Origin: an uncultured Pelagibacteraceae bacterium
GTDB taxonomy: Bacteria; Pseudomonadota; Alphaproteobacteria; Pelagibacterales; Pelagibacteraceae
Direction of reading: 5' to 3'
DNA: 64,000 nt
NCBI GenBank assembly: GCA_902631595.1
Contig: CACOZH010000001.1
Coordinates: forward strand, 44,206 to 108,205
Part shown: positions 1 to 10,868 of the stretch, one piece after another
How positions within the stretch are numbered: position 1 is the first letter of the stretch
Layout: every line of letters starts with the position of its first letter
Program-made: the position numbers and the translations under genes
Notes under the pieces: model-generated
Database searches by the model: none
The model's input: only the letters and a program-made list of their open reading frames with translations
What the model was told of the DNA's origin: nothing

Positions 1-608
1 ATTTTGAGTTTTGTTTTATAAAATTTGTTAATTTTAATAATATTTTCTTGTATAATGTTTTTGTTAATATTTTTACTTACATTTTTTAATGGAACATGCG
101 TCGTTATAGGAGATACTGATAAATTCTTATTAAATATTAACATCACAGGTTTTTTTGAAATTTTACGCCCTGATTCGTTATAGACGTATTCAGTTACTCC
201 AGGGTATTTATTCTTAAGAAAATGTTTTTTTGAGACTGGACCATTTATAATAATATCTGATAAATTATTTCTTAAATAACTAAAGCTCATTTTAAATGAA
301 TTTGAAATATAATTTTTGGATTTAAACGAAATTTTTTCAAAGGATCTACGAAAACTATAGTATATATCTTTTAAATAAATTTTATTTTTTAATTCTTTAA
401 ATTTAAAGTCATCTAAATTTAATATTTTAAAAAGAGGTTTTATTTTTAAAAATTTAATTTGTGAATTAACTAAATCCTTTGACCCGATAATTATAATTGG
501 ATAATTTAGTTTTTTTTTTACAATTTTATTTAAAACTTTAATTAATATTTCAATAAATACACTATTGGGTTCTCCAAGGACAATTAATATCGGTTTTTTA
601 TATTTCAC
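1..608 (-). CDS. pdxA: 4-hydroxythreonine-4-phosphate dehydrogenase, partial (runs off the window start)
   Basis: Own translation of the minus strand from a GTG at 608: VKYKKPILIVLGEPNS...ISPITTHVPLKNVSKNI; the PdxA-like TTHVPLK motif is present; located directly after surA. Confidence 0.8.
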   Translation of the reverse strand, partial: MKYKKPILIVLGEPNSVFIEILIKVLNKIVKKKLNYPIIIIGSKDLVNSQIKFLKIKPLFKILNLDDFKFKELKNKIYLKDIYYSFRRSFEKISFKSKNYISNSFKMSFSYLRNNLSDIIINGPVSKKHFLKNKYPGVTEYVYNESGRKISKKPVMLIFNKNLSVSPITTHVPLKNVSKNINKNIIQENIIKINKFYKTKLK

Positions 609-1524
609 TTATAAAAGTCCTTTTTTTAATCTTATTGAAATATATATATCCAAATTTATTTAACTCTTTATCTGTTTCAGTATTAATTAATTTTTGCAAT
701 TCTTCCTCTAAATTAATCTTTTTTTCGACAATTCTTTTTTCATTTAATTTTAATATTATAAATCCATTATTTGTTTTAATTGGCTTAGTAATAGTATCTA
801 TTTTTTTGATTTCATTATATATATCTCTAGAAATTTGACTTGATTTAATCCATCCTAATTTACCACCAAATTTTTTTGTTTCAGATATGCTATAAATACT
901 AGCAGCTGCTTCAAAACCAGAAGAATTAATTTCATCATAAATTTGCTTTGATAAGTCTTTTAAATTTCCATTAGCCTCAATTTTGAATACAATTTCACTC
1001 AAATTTAATTCTTCATAATTAGTTTTTTGTTCTTGAATTTGTTTTTTTAAAACATCCACATTAATTTTGACTTGGGACTTAAACTTTTCATAAATAAATT
1101 CTCTCCAAATATTATCAATGTGAAAATTTTTAAGTAAAAATTCATATTCTAGATTTGACTGCTCTAAGGAATTTCTTAAATCCTGATCATTCTTATATTT
1201 GCTATTTTTTATAAATCTTTTAACATATTTTTCTCCTGAATTACTTTTTTCAAAATCATATATTTTTTTAAGCTCAACTTCTTTAATTTTTCTATTTATG
1301 AGAGAATTTTTTGAAATTTTTGTAATCTGATCTTTTAATAAATTTTTTAAATTTGGATTTAAAAAAATTAAAAATTTTTCTTCATTATTCAAATCAATGT
1401 TTGTAATTATTTCCTCATTTATTTTGTAAATAATTTCTGTTTTATTTTCTGACAGTGATACATTAGAGATAAAACTAATTATAAGTACTAAAAATACTAA
1501 GTAAAAATTTCTAGTATTTTTCAT
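598..1524 (-). CDS. surA: SurA-like periplasmic peptidyl-prolyl isomerase/chaperone
   Basis: Signal peptide, rotamase-like C-terminal region (FGGKLGWIKSSQIS...ITKPIKTNNGFIILKLNEKR), synteny with lptD and pdxA. Confidence 0.85.
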   Translation of the reverse strand: MKNTRNFYLVFLVLIISFISNVSLSENKTEIIYKINEEIITNIDLNNEEKFLIFLNPNLKNLLKDQITKISKNSLINRKIKEVELKKIYDFEKSNSGEKYVKRFIKNSKYKNDQDLRNSLEQSNLEYEFLLKNFHIDNIWREFIYEKFKSQVKINVDVLKKQIQEQKTNYEELNLSEIVFKIEANGNLKDLSKQIYDEINSSGFEAAASIYSISETKKFGGKLGWIKSSQISRDIYNEIKKIDTITKPIKTNNGFIILKLNEKRIVEKKINLEEELQKLINTETDKELNKFGYIYFNKIKKRTFISEI

Positions 1525-4090
1525 TATTGACAGTTCCTACATCTCCAAAAGGGATAATTGATATCTTAAAGAAAATATTTTTGTCTGAATTTATAGCATT
1601 ATCACTATAAAATTGCTTATTGTAAATAATAGATGCCTCTAGACAATCATTTTTGTATTTATATATTAAATTATAGTAGTCAGTTAAATTTTTATCTAAA
1701 TTTTTATTAGTCTCAAAAGCTAATGAATTATTATTATTTATTATTACTTTTGATACATTATTTAAGTAACTTTCCTCTCCAATTGGCTGGCTTTTTTCCA
1801 TATATTCAAATGACGTTGAGAATATTGAGGAATTGTATTTGAGTGAAGCCAAGCTATAATTAGTATCACTCAAGTTTTCATCAATAGAAAAGTTATATCC
1901 AAAAGATAAGTTTTCAGTAATATTTATTCCAGAATAACCAATTATATCAGATGTTTTCTTATTTAAAGTGGTACTAACAGGTAGATCTTCATCTTCTTTT
2001 GTTTTTAAATTCACTCCAAGGCCTAAATTTATTCTATCTCTATTAAATTTATTTTGATTTTTATATTCTAACCCTAAAGTTACAGATTCCCTTGATTCTA
2101 TTGTTTTGTTGCTAACTCTATCCAAATTAAACAAATCCTGGAAACGAATTAATTCTTTTTCATTTTTTAAATTAAACCCTTTGTTAGGACTATATCTAAA
2201 AGAGATCAAGGGAGTTAAGAATTGCGAGCCATTATTTGTTTCTTTAAATAGTGGATATCTAATATTATACAAAAAAGAGGTAAAAAGTTTATAATCTTTA
2301 TCATCTTTATATTTATTTGATAAATCACCATAAGTATTTATATTTCTTAATAAAAATTTATAGCTTGTATCTGAATTTTTTAAAAAATTGTTGCTATTTG
2401 AACTAAATACTAAATCGTTAACTAAATCTACTTCATCAACATTGGTGTTAAATTTGTGATAATTTCCGCTAGATTTATAACCTATTGTATCAAATAAATT
2501 ATTGTTTAAGTAAGTTTCTTTTGTGTACTCAAAATCTGGAAAAATATACTCGTACTTATCACTATCTTTTTTTGATAGATCTTCAATTATGTCTATAGAA
2601 GATGAAAAAGAGGAGTCATCAGATATCGTTTCTATAGAAAACCTTGAATTTAAAGTGCTATAATTTTTTATTAAAGGTGATTTTATTTGATATTTTTTAA
2701 GGTAATTGTCATTTGATACTGTCTCTATTCTCATTTCATAAAACGAATTTTCAAAATCACCTTTTAGTAATGAAAATAAATGTGTATTAGTATTATCATT
2801 TTCATTAATGCTAAAGTCAGCCGTAAAATCTGAATTTTCAAATGCTTGTCTATACTCTGTTTGCAAAAATAAATTATTATTTGTGTATATTCGTGGTGAA
2901 ATCGTTATATCTTTATCATAATCAATCGCTTTAAAATACGGTATCTGTGTTGAAAATCCAAGATTACTACTATTTATAAATTGTGGAAATAAAAATCCGG
3001 ACTGTCTTTTTATTGTTGGGTCTGGATGAAAAAAATATGGAAAATATAAAACAGGAACATCATAAATTTCCAACCAAGCATTTTTATATTCTATTCTTTT
3101 TTTTTCTTTTACATGCTTTACTTCATCTGCAGATAATGACCAAGCTGGACATTTTCCATCTTCATTTTTACAGGTAGTAAAAATACTCTTATTCATAGAA
3201 GTTTCGGTTTTATTTGTAATAATATATCTGCCGAATAATCTGGGATCATTTTCTTCATTACCAAAAAGACCTTTGTTAAAAATTAAATTAAAGTCCGATC
3301 CTACTAATTCATTTAGTGCTAGATTTATATATCCATTTTTTAATTCTAATGTGTTATTATCTTTATCAATTAATTCTATATTGTTAGCCTTAAAAACTTT
3401 TTTATCTAAGTCGAAATTAAAATTTGATAATTTGAACTTATTTTCAAAATTATCTAGAATTATTGCTTTATTTTCTGAAAAAATTATATTTTTATTTTTA
3501 TCATAAAAAATATCATTCGCTTCTATTTGATATTTATCCTGAAAGTTTATTTTTGTTTTATTAAAACTTTGAAACACTTCCTCTAGCTGATTATAAATAA
3601 TTTTTTCTGAAAAAATTTTGTATTCATTTATAAGATCCTCTAAAATGACGCTATCAGTTAATTCTAAAATCTTTGTACCTCTGTCAATTATAGCATTTTC
3701 ACCACTTACCTTAAACTTAACATTTTTATTTTCCTCATCTAAAATATTTACAATAGTATTTCCATATGATGAAATTAAGTCATTATTTCTATCAAATATA
3801 ATTTTATTACTTTTAACTTGAGAGTTTTTTTCTGTATCAAAAAAAATAACGTTTCCACTAATTTCGACTATTTGATTCAGTCTGTTGTATTTTGCATTAT
3901 TGCCTTTAATGCTAATATTATCTCCATCAACAATACTGACTGCACCTTTGCCAACTATTAAATTTCCACTTTCTTTAATATCAACTACTTCTGCATCAAC
4001 TACCAAATCAGCAGCAAATAATTTGTTATAATTTAAACAAACTAATAGAAAAAATATTAAAAACTTAACTATATTAAAATTATTTTTCAT
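1511..4090 (-). CDS. lptD: LPS assembly outer membrane protein LptD
   Basis: 859 aa; signal peptide, OstA-like N-terminal domain, LptD core (PVLYFPYFFHPDPTIKRQSGFLFPQF). Confidence 0.92.
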   Translation of the reverse strand: MKNNFNIVKFLIFFLLVCLNYNKLFAADLVVDAEVVDIKESGNLIVGKGAVSIVDGDNISIKGNNAKYNRLNQIVEISGNVIFFDTEKNSQVKSNKIIFDRNNDLISSYGNTIVNILDEENKNVKFKVSGENAIIDRGTKILELTDSVILEDLINEYKIFSEKIIYNQLEEVFQSFNKTKINFQDKYQIEANDIFYDKNKNIIFSENKAIILDNFENKFKLSNFNFDLDKKVFKANNIELIDKDNNTLELKNGYINLALNELVGSDFNLIFNKGLFGNEENDPRLFGRYIITNKTETSMNKSIFTTCKNEDGKCPAWSLSADEVKHVKEKKRIEYKNAWLEIYDVPVLYFPYFFHPDPTIKRQSGFLFPQFINSSNLGFSTQIPYFKAIDYDKDITISPRIYTNNNLFLQTEYRQAFENSDFTADFSINENDNTNTHLFSLLKGDFENSFYEMRIETVSNDNYLKKYQIKSPLIKNYSTLNSRFSIETISDDSSFSSSIDIIEDLSKKDSDKYEYIFPDFEYTKETYLNNNLFDTIGYKSSGNYHKFNTNVDEVDLVNDLVFSSNSNNFLKNSDTSYKFLLRNINTYGDLSNKYKDDKDYKLFTSFLYNIRYPLFKETNNGSQFLTPLISFRYSPNKGFNLKNEKELIRFQDLFNLDRVSNKTIESRESVTLGLEYKNQNKFNRDRINLGLGVNLKTKEDEDLPVSTTLNKKTSDIIGYSGINITENLSFGYNFSIDENLSDTNYSLASLKYNSSIFSTSFEYMEKSQPIGEESYLNNVSKVIINNNNSLAFETNKNLDKNLTDYYNLIYKYKNDCLEASIIYNKQFYSDNAINSDKNIFFKISIIPFGDVGTVNNEKY

Positions 4091-5165
4091 TTATATTTAC
4101 AATACCAATCATACAACTTAAAAATAAAATAAAATTTGGCAACCAAATTGCTAATAATATAGGAATTTTATTGTTTGAACCCAATAAACCAAAGAAATAA
4201 TCGATGTAATATATCGATACAGATAATAAAATACCCAAAATAAGAATAAAAGATCTCGATTTTTTTAATTTAATTTGTAACATTAAAATCGAAGATAAAA
4301 GTGCAAAAATAACTAGGCTAATAGGTATTGAGAATATTTTGTGAAGGTATATGTCTATATCTGATACATTTAATCCCACACTTTCAAAATCCTTACGTTG
4401 CTTGAATAACTCATAAATATTTAATGACTCGAGATTTGAAAATAAAGAATTTATTTTTTTGTAATCAAAATTAGTTTCAAAATCTAAATTTTGAGAATTT
4501 TCTATTTTTCCTTGACTATTTATTAATAAAGCATCTCTAATTTTCCAAGTTTTATTTGTAATAATGGCCTCTTTTGCAATGATATTTGACTCATTTCTAA
4601 AATCTTGATCAAATAATGTAATCACCAAAGTTTTAAGAATATTTTTTTCAATCTTTTCAGAGTGAATTATCATTATTTTGTCACCTAACTTATCTTTTAT
4701 CCATAAACCGTTCTCATTAATAACTGCTAAATATTTGTTATCTTTTGTATACTTATTTTTGAATTCAAGATAATTATTTTTCATATTTGAAGATAAGAAA
4801 TGAAAAACTAAAACAAAAAATATCCCAATAAAAAAAACTAGCAAACAAATATAAGAAATAATTTTTAAATTATTTATTCCATTGTTTTTAAAAATTAATA
4901 TTTCCGAATTTGTTTGAAATTTTATAAAGAAAAACTGTGTAGCTATTAAAATTATAAAAGGAAAAATCTCAAATAGAATTGATGGCAGGTTAAGAAAAGT
5001 AAGTAGAATAGCATATCCGACTCCAATGTCTTCAATATCGCTAAAGAATCTTAATTCTTCTAAAATATTCATTATAAATATAAGAGCAGAAAAGATTAAT
5101 GTAACGTTTAATAGTCTTACAGTATAGACATGATACAGGTGTTTGACATAAATTTTATTAAACAT
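4080..5165 (-). CDS. lptG: LPS export ABC transporter permease LptG (YjgP/YjgQ family)
   Basis: Multi-TM YjgP/YjgQ-type protein adjacent to lptD and to a paralogous permease. Confidence 0.85.
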   Translation of the reverse strand: MFNKIYVKHLYHVYTVRLLNVTLIFSALIFIMNILEELRFFSDIEDIGVGYAILLTFLNLPSILFEIFPFIILIATQFFFIKFQTNSEILIFKNNGINNLKIISYICLLVFFIGIFFVLVFHFLSSNMKNNYLEFKNKYTKDNKYLAVINENGLWIKDKLGDKIMIIHSEKIEKNILKTLVITLFDQDFRNESNIIAKEAIITNKTWKIRDALLINSQGKIENSQNLDFETNFDYKKINSLFSNLESLNIYELFKQRKDFESVGLNVSDIDIYLHKIFSIPISLVIFALLSSILMLQIKLKKSRSFILILGILLSVSIYYIDYFFGLLGSNNKIPILLAIWLPNFILFLSCMIGIVNINEK

Positions 5166-5168
5166 AAT

Positions 5169-6308
5169 TTAAATACTTTTTCTACTTAAGTTAAAAATTG
5201 ATATATAAGTTAAAATAAATATTAATACTGGCAATGATACCAAAATTAAATTACTTAAAAATGAAGTACTTAAAAACTCAGAATTAAGTTCAGAAATTAT
5301 CACACACAATAGACCAAAAAAAAGAATTAAAAATTTATGTCTGGAATACTTATGGCTTTTTTCATTTAAAAAAATTAATAATGCTGTAATAGCTCCTAAG
5401 ACAACAATATAAAATGATTTAATTGATCTATCAAACATTTCTTTACCACTTTTTATATACGAGTTTTTGGTGCAATGAAAAATAGGCAAACTATAATTTT
5501 CCTTATCTCCGAACATAAAATTGTTTATACACGATATTAATATGTTTGAATTTAACTCTTGCAGTTTTGGGAAAGTAGTGGACTTACTTCTAAATTTAGA
5601 AATATTAAAAGTTGTGTTATTAAATTTAATTATTTTACCATCTGAATAATTATCATTATCGTCATTCTCAATGTCTAGTATTTGACCAAAATTTAAATTT
5701 AAATATTTTTTAGATCCATCTTCAATAATTTTACCCATTCTTGCAGAAATTATTTGAGTATTTTTATTCATTCCATCTTTTAAATAAATATTTTTCATAT
5801 TTCCATCTTCATCGATACTTTCGACAAATATCGTAAAATCTTTAAGAGTATCAATAAACTTTCTTTCAGTTATAAGTGATGAAAAGAAATCTATATTTGA
5901 AGTTCTAATAAAGTCTCTTGAATAATCCTGTAATTTTGGAACTAAAAAATAAGCGAGCAACATTTGAATTACCATAAAAATTAAAGACACTTTGATTATG
6001 AAATTAATTAGACGTATTTTGCTTATTCCATTTGTCCAAAATATTAATATCTCATTATTTGATTGATATTTATTAATTATATAAACCAAACTAACAAAGT
6101 AAGAAAAAATCATAATTTTTGAAAAAATTTTCGGAAAACTCAACAAAATAAATGAAAAATATACCTGAAATCCGTGACCATCTTTAGATATAAAATCTAA
6201 GTAATTCACGGATTGTACTATCCAGGTAATTAGAGAAAGACTTAAAGATACTATTAAAAAAAAGCCTGCCAGATCTAAAAAAAACTTTCTAAATATTATT
6301 TTTTCCAT
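5169..6308 (-). CDS. lptF: LPS export ABC transporter permease LptF (YjgP/YjgQ family)
   Basis: Multi-TM YjgP/YjgQ-type protein, first of the lptF-lptG pair. Confidence 0.85.
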   Translation of the reverse strand: MEKIIFRKFFLDLAGFFLIVSLSLSLITWIVQSVNYLDFISKDGHGFQVYFSFILLSFPKIFSKIMIFSYFVSLVYIINKYQSNNEILIFWTNGISKIRLINFIIKVSLIFMVIQMLLAYFLVPKLQDYSRDFIRTSNIDFFSSLITERKFIDTLKDFTIFVESIDEDGNMKNIYLKDGMNKNTQIISARMGKIIEDGSKKYLNLNFGQILDIENDDNDNYSDGKIIKFNNTTFNISKFRSKSTTFPKLQELNSNILISCINNFMFGDKENYSLPIFHCTKNSYIKSGKEMFDRSIKSFYIVVLGAITALLIFLNEKSHKYSRHKFLILFFGLLCVIISELNSEFLSTSFLSNLILVSLPVLIFILTYISIFNLSRKSI

Positions 6309-6365
6309 TGAAATTTTCTTTTTTGAAACATATATAAGTCACAACCTATACTATATTTATTACAA

Positions 6366-7808
6366 ATGACTTTAAAAATAAATTATTTAGATAAGAAAAA
6401 AGACACTAGTAAGAACATAGCCTATTTTGTGGGAAGAGCCAGTAAAATCACAGAATTTGACGGTGTAATAAACGATAAAATTTTCAATAATATTCTTAGA
6501 TTTAAAAAAGGAGAGAATTTAAAAGATGATAAAATTATTTCAATAAATCAGGACCTAGATCAAAAAATTGTTTTAATTTACGATGTAAAGGCAAATGATG
6601 AGATGGAATATGAAAAATTAGGAGCACAATTTTACGATTTTTTAAAAAAAAATGAAATTTATGATATAAATATTAATATACCAAAAAAAATAAAATCAAT
6701 ATTTATTTCGTCGTTTATACATGGGGCTGAATTAAAATCTTATGAATTTGATTTATATAAGTCAAAAAAAAATAAAAAAAATATTAATATTAATATTGAT
6801 AAATCGATTTTATCATCAAAATCAAAAAAATTAGATGCAATTCTAAAAGGTGTAAACTTTACAAGAGATTTAGTTTCAGAACCTGGGAATGTTTTACATC
6901 CAGATGAATATGCAAAACGATTATCTAAACTAAATAAAATTGGATTGAAAGTAACAATTTATGACGAAAAAAAATTGAGAAAAATGGGATGTAATTCATT
7001 ACTTGGTGTTGGCCAAGGAAGCATCAGAGGATCATACCTGGTAACTATTGAATGGAACGGAATAAAAAATAATTCTAAACCTTTAGCTTTTGTTGGTAAA
7101 GGAGTATGTTTCGATACAGGAGGTTATTCTCTTAAACCTGCAAAATTTATGGAGGATATGACTTACGATATGGCAGGATCTGCAGCTGTAGTAGGTTTGA
7201 TGAAAACTCTTGCGCTTAGAAAAGCAAAAATTAAAGCTGTAGGAGTCGTAGGACTTGTTGAAAATATGGTGAGTGGTAATGCTCAAAGACCCGGTGATAT
7301 TGTAAAATCATATAGCGGTAAGACTATAGAAGTATTAAATACAGATGCAGAGGGAAGATTAGTTTTAGCTGATGCTCTTACCTTTACTGAAGAAAAATTT
7401 AAACCAAATTTCATTGTTGACTTAGCGACTCTAACAGGTGCAATTATAATTTCACTAGGATCAGAGTATGCAGGACTTTTTTCAAATAATGATAAATTAT
7501 CAAAACAATTAATCGATGTAGGTAAAAAAGTTGATGAAAAACTTTGGAGAATGCCTCTTCATAAAAACTTTGATAAATTAATCAATTCAAAAAATGCAGA
7601 TATGCAAAATATAAACTATGTAGGTGGAGCTGGATCTACAACTGCAGCACAATTTTTACAAAGATTTATTTTAAAAAATACACCTTGGGCACATTTGGAT
7701 ATAGCAGGAATGGCATTTTCAAAATATGGCGGAGCTTTAAATTCAAGTGGAGCTACTGGGTATGGTGTTAGATTATTAAATAAGTTAATTGAGGATTACT
7801 ATGAGTAA
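6366..7808 (+). CDS. pepA: Leucyl aminopeptidase (M17)
   Basis: M17 motifs VGKGVCFDTGGYSLKP and NTDAEGRLVLADAL. Confidence 0.96.
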   Translation: MTLKINYLDKKKDTSKNIAYFVGRASKITEFDGVINDKIFNNILRFKKGENLKDDKIISINQDLDQKIVLIYDVKANDEMEYEKLGAQFYDFLKKNEIYDININIPKKIKSIFISSFIHGAELKSYEFDLYKSKKNKKNININIDKSILSSKSKKLDAILKGVNFTRDLVSEPGNVLHPDEYAKRLSKLNKIGLKVTIYDEKKLRKMGCNSLLGVGQGSIRGSYLVTIEWNGIKNNSKPLAFVGKGVCFDTGGYSLKPAKFMEDMTYDMAGSAAVVGLMKTLALRKAKIKAVGVVGLVENMVSGNAQRPGDIVKSYSGKTIEVLNTDAEGRLVLADALTFTEEKFKPNFIVDLATLTGAIIISLGSEYAGLFSNNDKLSKQLIDVGKKVDEKLWRMPLHKNFDKLINSKNADMQNINYVGGAGSTTAAQFLQRFILKNTPWAHLDIAGMAFSKYGGALNSSGATGYGVRLLNKLIEDYYE

Positions 7809-8211
7809 TATTGAACAAACCCTATCAATTATAAAACCAGACGCAGTAGAAAGAAATTTACAAGATGATATAAAAAAAATGTTTACAGATAATGGCTTTA
7901 GCATTAAAGATGAAAAAAAAATTCAAATTTCAAAAACTGAAGCAGAAGAATTCTATAAAGTTCACCAATCAAAACCATTTTATAATGATCTTTGCTCATA
8001 TCTATCGTCAGGTCCAATAGTTGTAATGAAACTTGAAAAAGATAATGCTATTATTGCAAATAGAAAGCTTATGGGCGCTACTGACCCGTTAAAAGCAGAC
8101 AATGGCACAATAAGAAAAAAGTATGGAATTTCAATAGATAAAAATTCGGTTCATGGTTCAGATAGCGTTGAAAACGCAAAAATCGAGATTGATTTTTTCT
8201 TTAATTCTTAG
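7801..8211 (+). CDS. ndk: Nucleoside diphosphate kinase
   Basis: MSNIEQTLSIIKPDAVERN...ATDPLKADNGTIRKKYG...NSVHGSDSVENA; the ATG at 7801 is preferred over the 7789 ORF start. Confidence 0.96.
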   Translation: MSNIEQTLSIIKPDAVERNLQDDIKKMFTDNGFSIKDEKKIQISKTEAEEFYKVHQSKPFYNDLCSYLSSGPIVVMKLEKDNAIIANRKLMGATDPLKADNGTIRKKYGISIDKNSVHGSDSVENAKIEIDFFFNS

Positions 8212-8785
8212 ATAAAACCTTTCTAATTGCGATTGGATAAAGTTTATTTTCGGCAATTAAAATCCTTTTCGAAAGACTTTGAGGAGTATCTGATTTAAGC
8301 ACCTTTACTTTTTTTTGCACAATTATTTTCCCAGAGTCTAACTTTTCACTTACATAATGGACAGTACATCCAGAGTATTTATCTTTATTTTTTATAGCTC
8401 TGTCATGTGTGTTTAACCCTTTATATTTTGGTAGTAAAGATGGATGAATATTAATGATATTATATTTAAACCTTTTAATAAAATTTTTACTTAATATTTT
8501 CATAAATCCAGCCAAACAGATTAGTTTAATATTATTTTTTTTTAGACATTTAATAATTTTTTTTTCTGCTTCATTTTTATTTTTATACCTAACTACTTGA
8601 GTTTTTATTTTATATTTTCGAGCAAAATCAATACCTAATGTATTAGATTTATTACTTATTACTAATTTTAAACTAATATTAGATTTTTTTATCTTTGAGT
8701 ACTCGTATATCGATTTAAGATTTGTACCTCGGCCGGAAATAAAAACTGCACAATTAATTTTATAATTACCAATTAATTTTACCAT
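8201..8785 (-). CDS. purN: Phosphoribosylglycinamide formyltransferase
   Basis: AVFISGRGTNLKS and NIHPSLLPKYKGLNTHDRAI...GCTVHYVSEKLDSGKI. Confidence 0.95.
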   Translation of the reverse strand: MVKLIGNYKINCAVFISGRGTNLKSIYEYSKIKKSNISLKLVISNKSNTLGIDFARKYKIKTQVVRYKNKNEAEKKIIKCLKKNNIKLICLAGFMKILSKNFIKRFKYNIINIHPSLLPKYKGLNTHDRAIKNKDKYSGCTVHYVSEKLDSGKIIVQKKVKVLKSDTPQSLSKRILIAENKLYPIAIRKVLSKN

Positions 8786-9787
8786 TTAACAAAACTTTAT
8801 GTTTTCCACTGATAATTTTTCCAATTTCATAAGGTGTATATTTCTTTTTAAAATATTTTTTAATTTTATTAAAATTATTTTTTTTGACTATAAGAATAAA
8901 TCCAACACCACAATTGAATGTTTTAAGCATTTCATTTTCAAGAACTTTATTTTTTTTTAGCCATGAAAATACTTTCTTAATTTTTATTTTACTCAAATCT
9001 ATATTTGCACATTTTCCACTAGGGATAATTCTTGAAAGATTATCTTTAATTCCTCCACCAGTAATATGGGCACATCCTTTTATTAAATTTAAATTTATAA
9101 GTTTAGTTACTTCATCGACGTAAATTTTTGTAGGCTCTAATAACCATTTTTTAATTTTTTATTTTTTTTAAAATTAATTTTATTTTTTTTTAATACGTAC
9201 CTCACTAGTGAAAATCCATTAGAATGTAATCCAGAGGATGGAATCGCAACTACCAAATCATCTTCAAGAATATTTTTTTTTTTTAATATATTTTTTTCTT
9301 CAACTAAGCCTACACTAAAACCTGCAATATCAAATTTCCCCTTTGAGTATGTTCCTGGCATTTCGGCTGTCTCGCCGCCAACTAATTCACAATTACTAAT
9401 TTTACATCCTTTTTGAATTCCCTTTAAAATATCTCTCAACTTTTTTTGGTTGATTTTGTTAATTGAGATATAGTCAAGAAAAATAAATGGCTTACCGCCC
9501 TGAACTAAAATATCATTCACATTCATCGCTACCAGATCAATACCTATAGTATCAAATCTATTTAATTCATTAGCGATCTCAATTTTTGTTCCCACTCCGT
9601 CTGTGCTTGCAACTAGATGAACTTTTTTTAAATTATTTGGAATTTTTGAGATAGATCCAAAATTTCCTATGTTATCCTGTTTCTTATTTTTGTTCTGTTT
9701 TGAAGTAAATTTAGATATAAATTTAACAAATTTTTCAGCAGATCTGATGTTAACTCCACTCTTTGCATATGTTAGGTTATTAGTCAT
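8766..9787 (-). CDS. purM: Phosphoribosylformylglycinamidine cyclo-ligase, interrupted by a -1 frame change near 9147-9152
   Basis: ORFs 9137-9826 (true start MTNNLTYAKSGVNI at 9787) and 8766-8996 are joined by the -1 frame KWLLEPTKIYVDEVTKLINLNLIKGCAHITGGGIKDNLSRIIPSGKCANIDLSKI, which is collinear PurM. Confidence 0.88.
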
Positions 9788-9794
9788 ATAAATT

Positions 9795-10868
9795 ATGAAA
9801 AAAATTCTTAAATTATTTCTATACAATTTTTTTATATTGTTTTTTATTTATTTATTTATTTTTTCCACAAATAATGCTCAAGCAAATATATATAAAATTG
9901 AAAATATAGAGATTTCATATGAATATAATACAAACTTTAACAAAGATGAAATAATAGACAAAGCTTTTAAAAGAGCTTTTCAAATATTGATAGGCAAAAT
10001 TACAATCTCAAAGGATCAAAAATTAGTCGAGAATCAAAATCTAAAGTTAATTAAGAGTTTTGTTGAAAGCTTCTCAATAGTTAATGAAAAATTTGAAAAT
10101 AATAAATATTATGGAATTTTTGAAATTAATTTTAATAAAAATAAAATTTTATCTCTTCTAAGAAATAATAATGTTTTTCATTCAAGATTGGTCGAAAAGG
10201 ATGTTTTATTTGTACCAATTTTCATTAATTTAGAAAAAAATAATTTATTGCTATTCGACGAAAATCCATTTTATAATTTGTGGAATTATGAGGAAGAAAA
10301 TCAATTTTTATTAAAATATATTCTCCACAATGAAGATCTTGATGATTATAAATTAATTCAGGATCGAATAGAGTTTATTGAAAATTACGATTTTAAAGAA
10401 ATAATATCAAAATATGAACTAAACGAAAATTATATCATTTTTATTGTTTTTGAAGATAATAATTCTTTAAAAACGTTCTCAAAATTCAACATAAATTCAG
10501 TCAAATCAAATTTTAAAGAAGAATTTAATTTTTTAAAAATTGATGATCATAAAAAAATTAAAAACTTAATAAAATTTATGAAAATAAAATATGATGATGA
10601 GTGGAAAAAAATTAATTTAATTAACTCTTCTATTAAACTAAATATTCAATTAAATGTTGACTCAAAAAATATTTCTTTAATAAAAAAAATTGAAAATATA
10701 TTGAATAAAATTGAATTGGTTGAAAATCATTATATTATTTATTTTAACAATGAGAAAACAATTTATTCGATATTAAGCAACAGTACACCAGATAAACTTT
10801 TAAAGGAATTTGAAAAATTTAATATAAATTTATCCACTAAAAATAATATATGGACTTTAAATGAATAA
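9795..10868 (+). CDS. DUF2066-like exported protein
   Basis: Signal peptide; context between purM and an hda-like gene; DUF2066-like architecture (family assignment by recognition only). Confidence 0.55.
   Translation: MKKILKLFLYNFFILFFIYLFIFSTNNAQANIYKIENIEISYEYNTNFNKDEIIDKAFKRAFQILIGKITISKDQKLVENQNLKLIKSFVESFSIVNEKFENNKYYGIFEINFNKNKILSLLRNNNVFHSRLVEKDVLFVPIFINLEKNNLLLFDENPFYNLWNYEEENQFLLKYILHNEDLDDYKLIQDRIEFIENYDFKEIISKYELNENYIIFIVFEDNNSLKTFSKFNINSVKSNFKEEFNFLKIDDHKKIKNLIKFMKIKYDDEWKKINLINSSIKLNIQLNVDSKNISLIKKIENILNKIELVENHYIIYFNNEKTIYSILSNSTPDKLLKEFEKFNINLSTKNNIWTLNE

Noticed and set aside
635-838. Short antisense ORFs in the track (e.g. 635-838, 3273-3506, 7083-7286, 8884-9123, 13845-14066, 16182-16499, 33984-34286, 59577-59843)
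   Set aside because: They lie wholly or mostly inside well-supported genes on the opposite strand and have low-complexity or unfamiliar translations; likely chance ORFs from AT-rich or codon-biased sequence.
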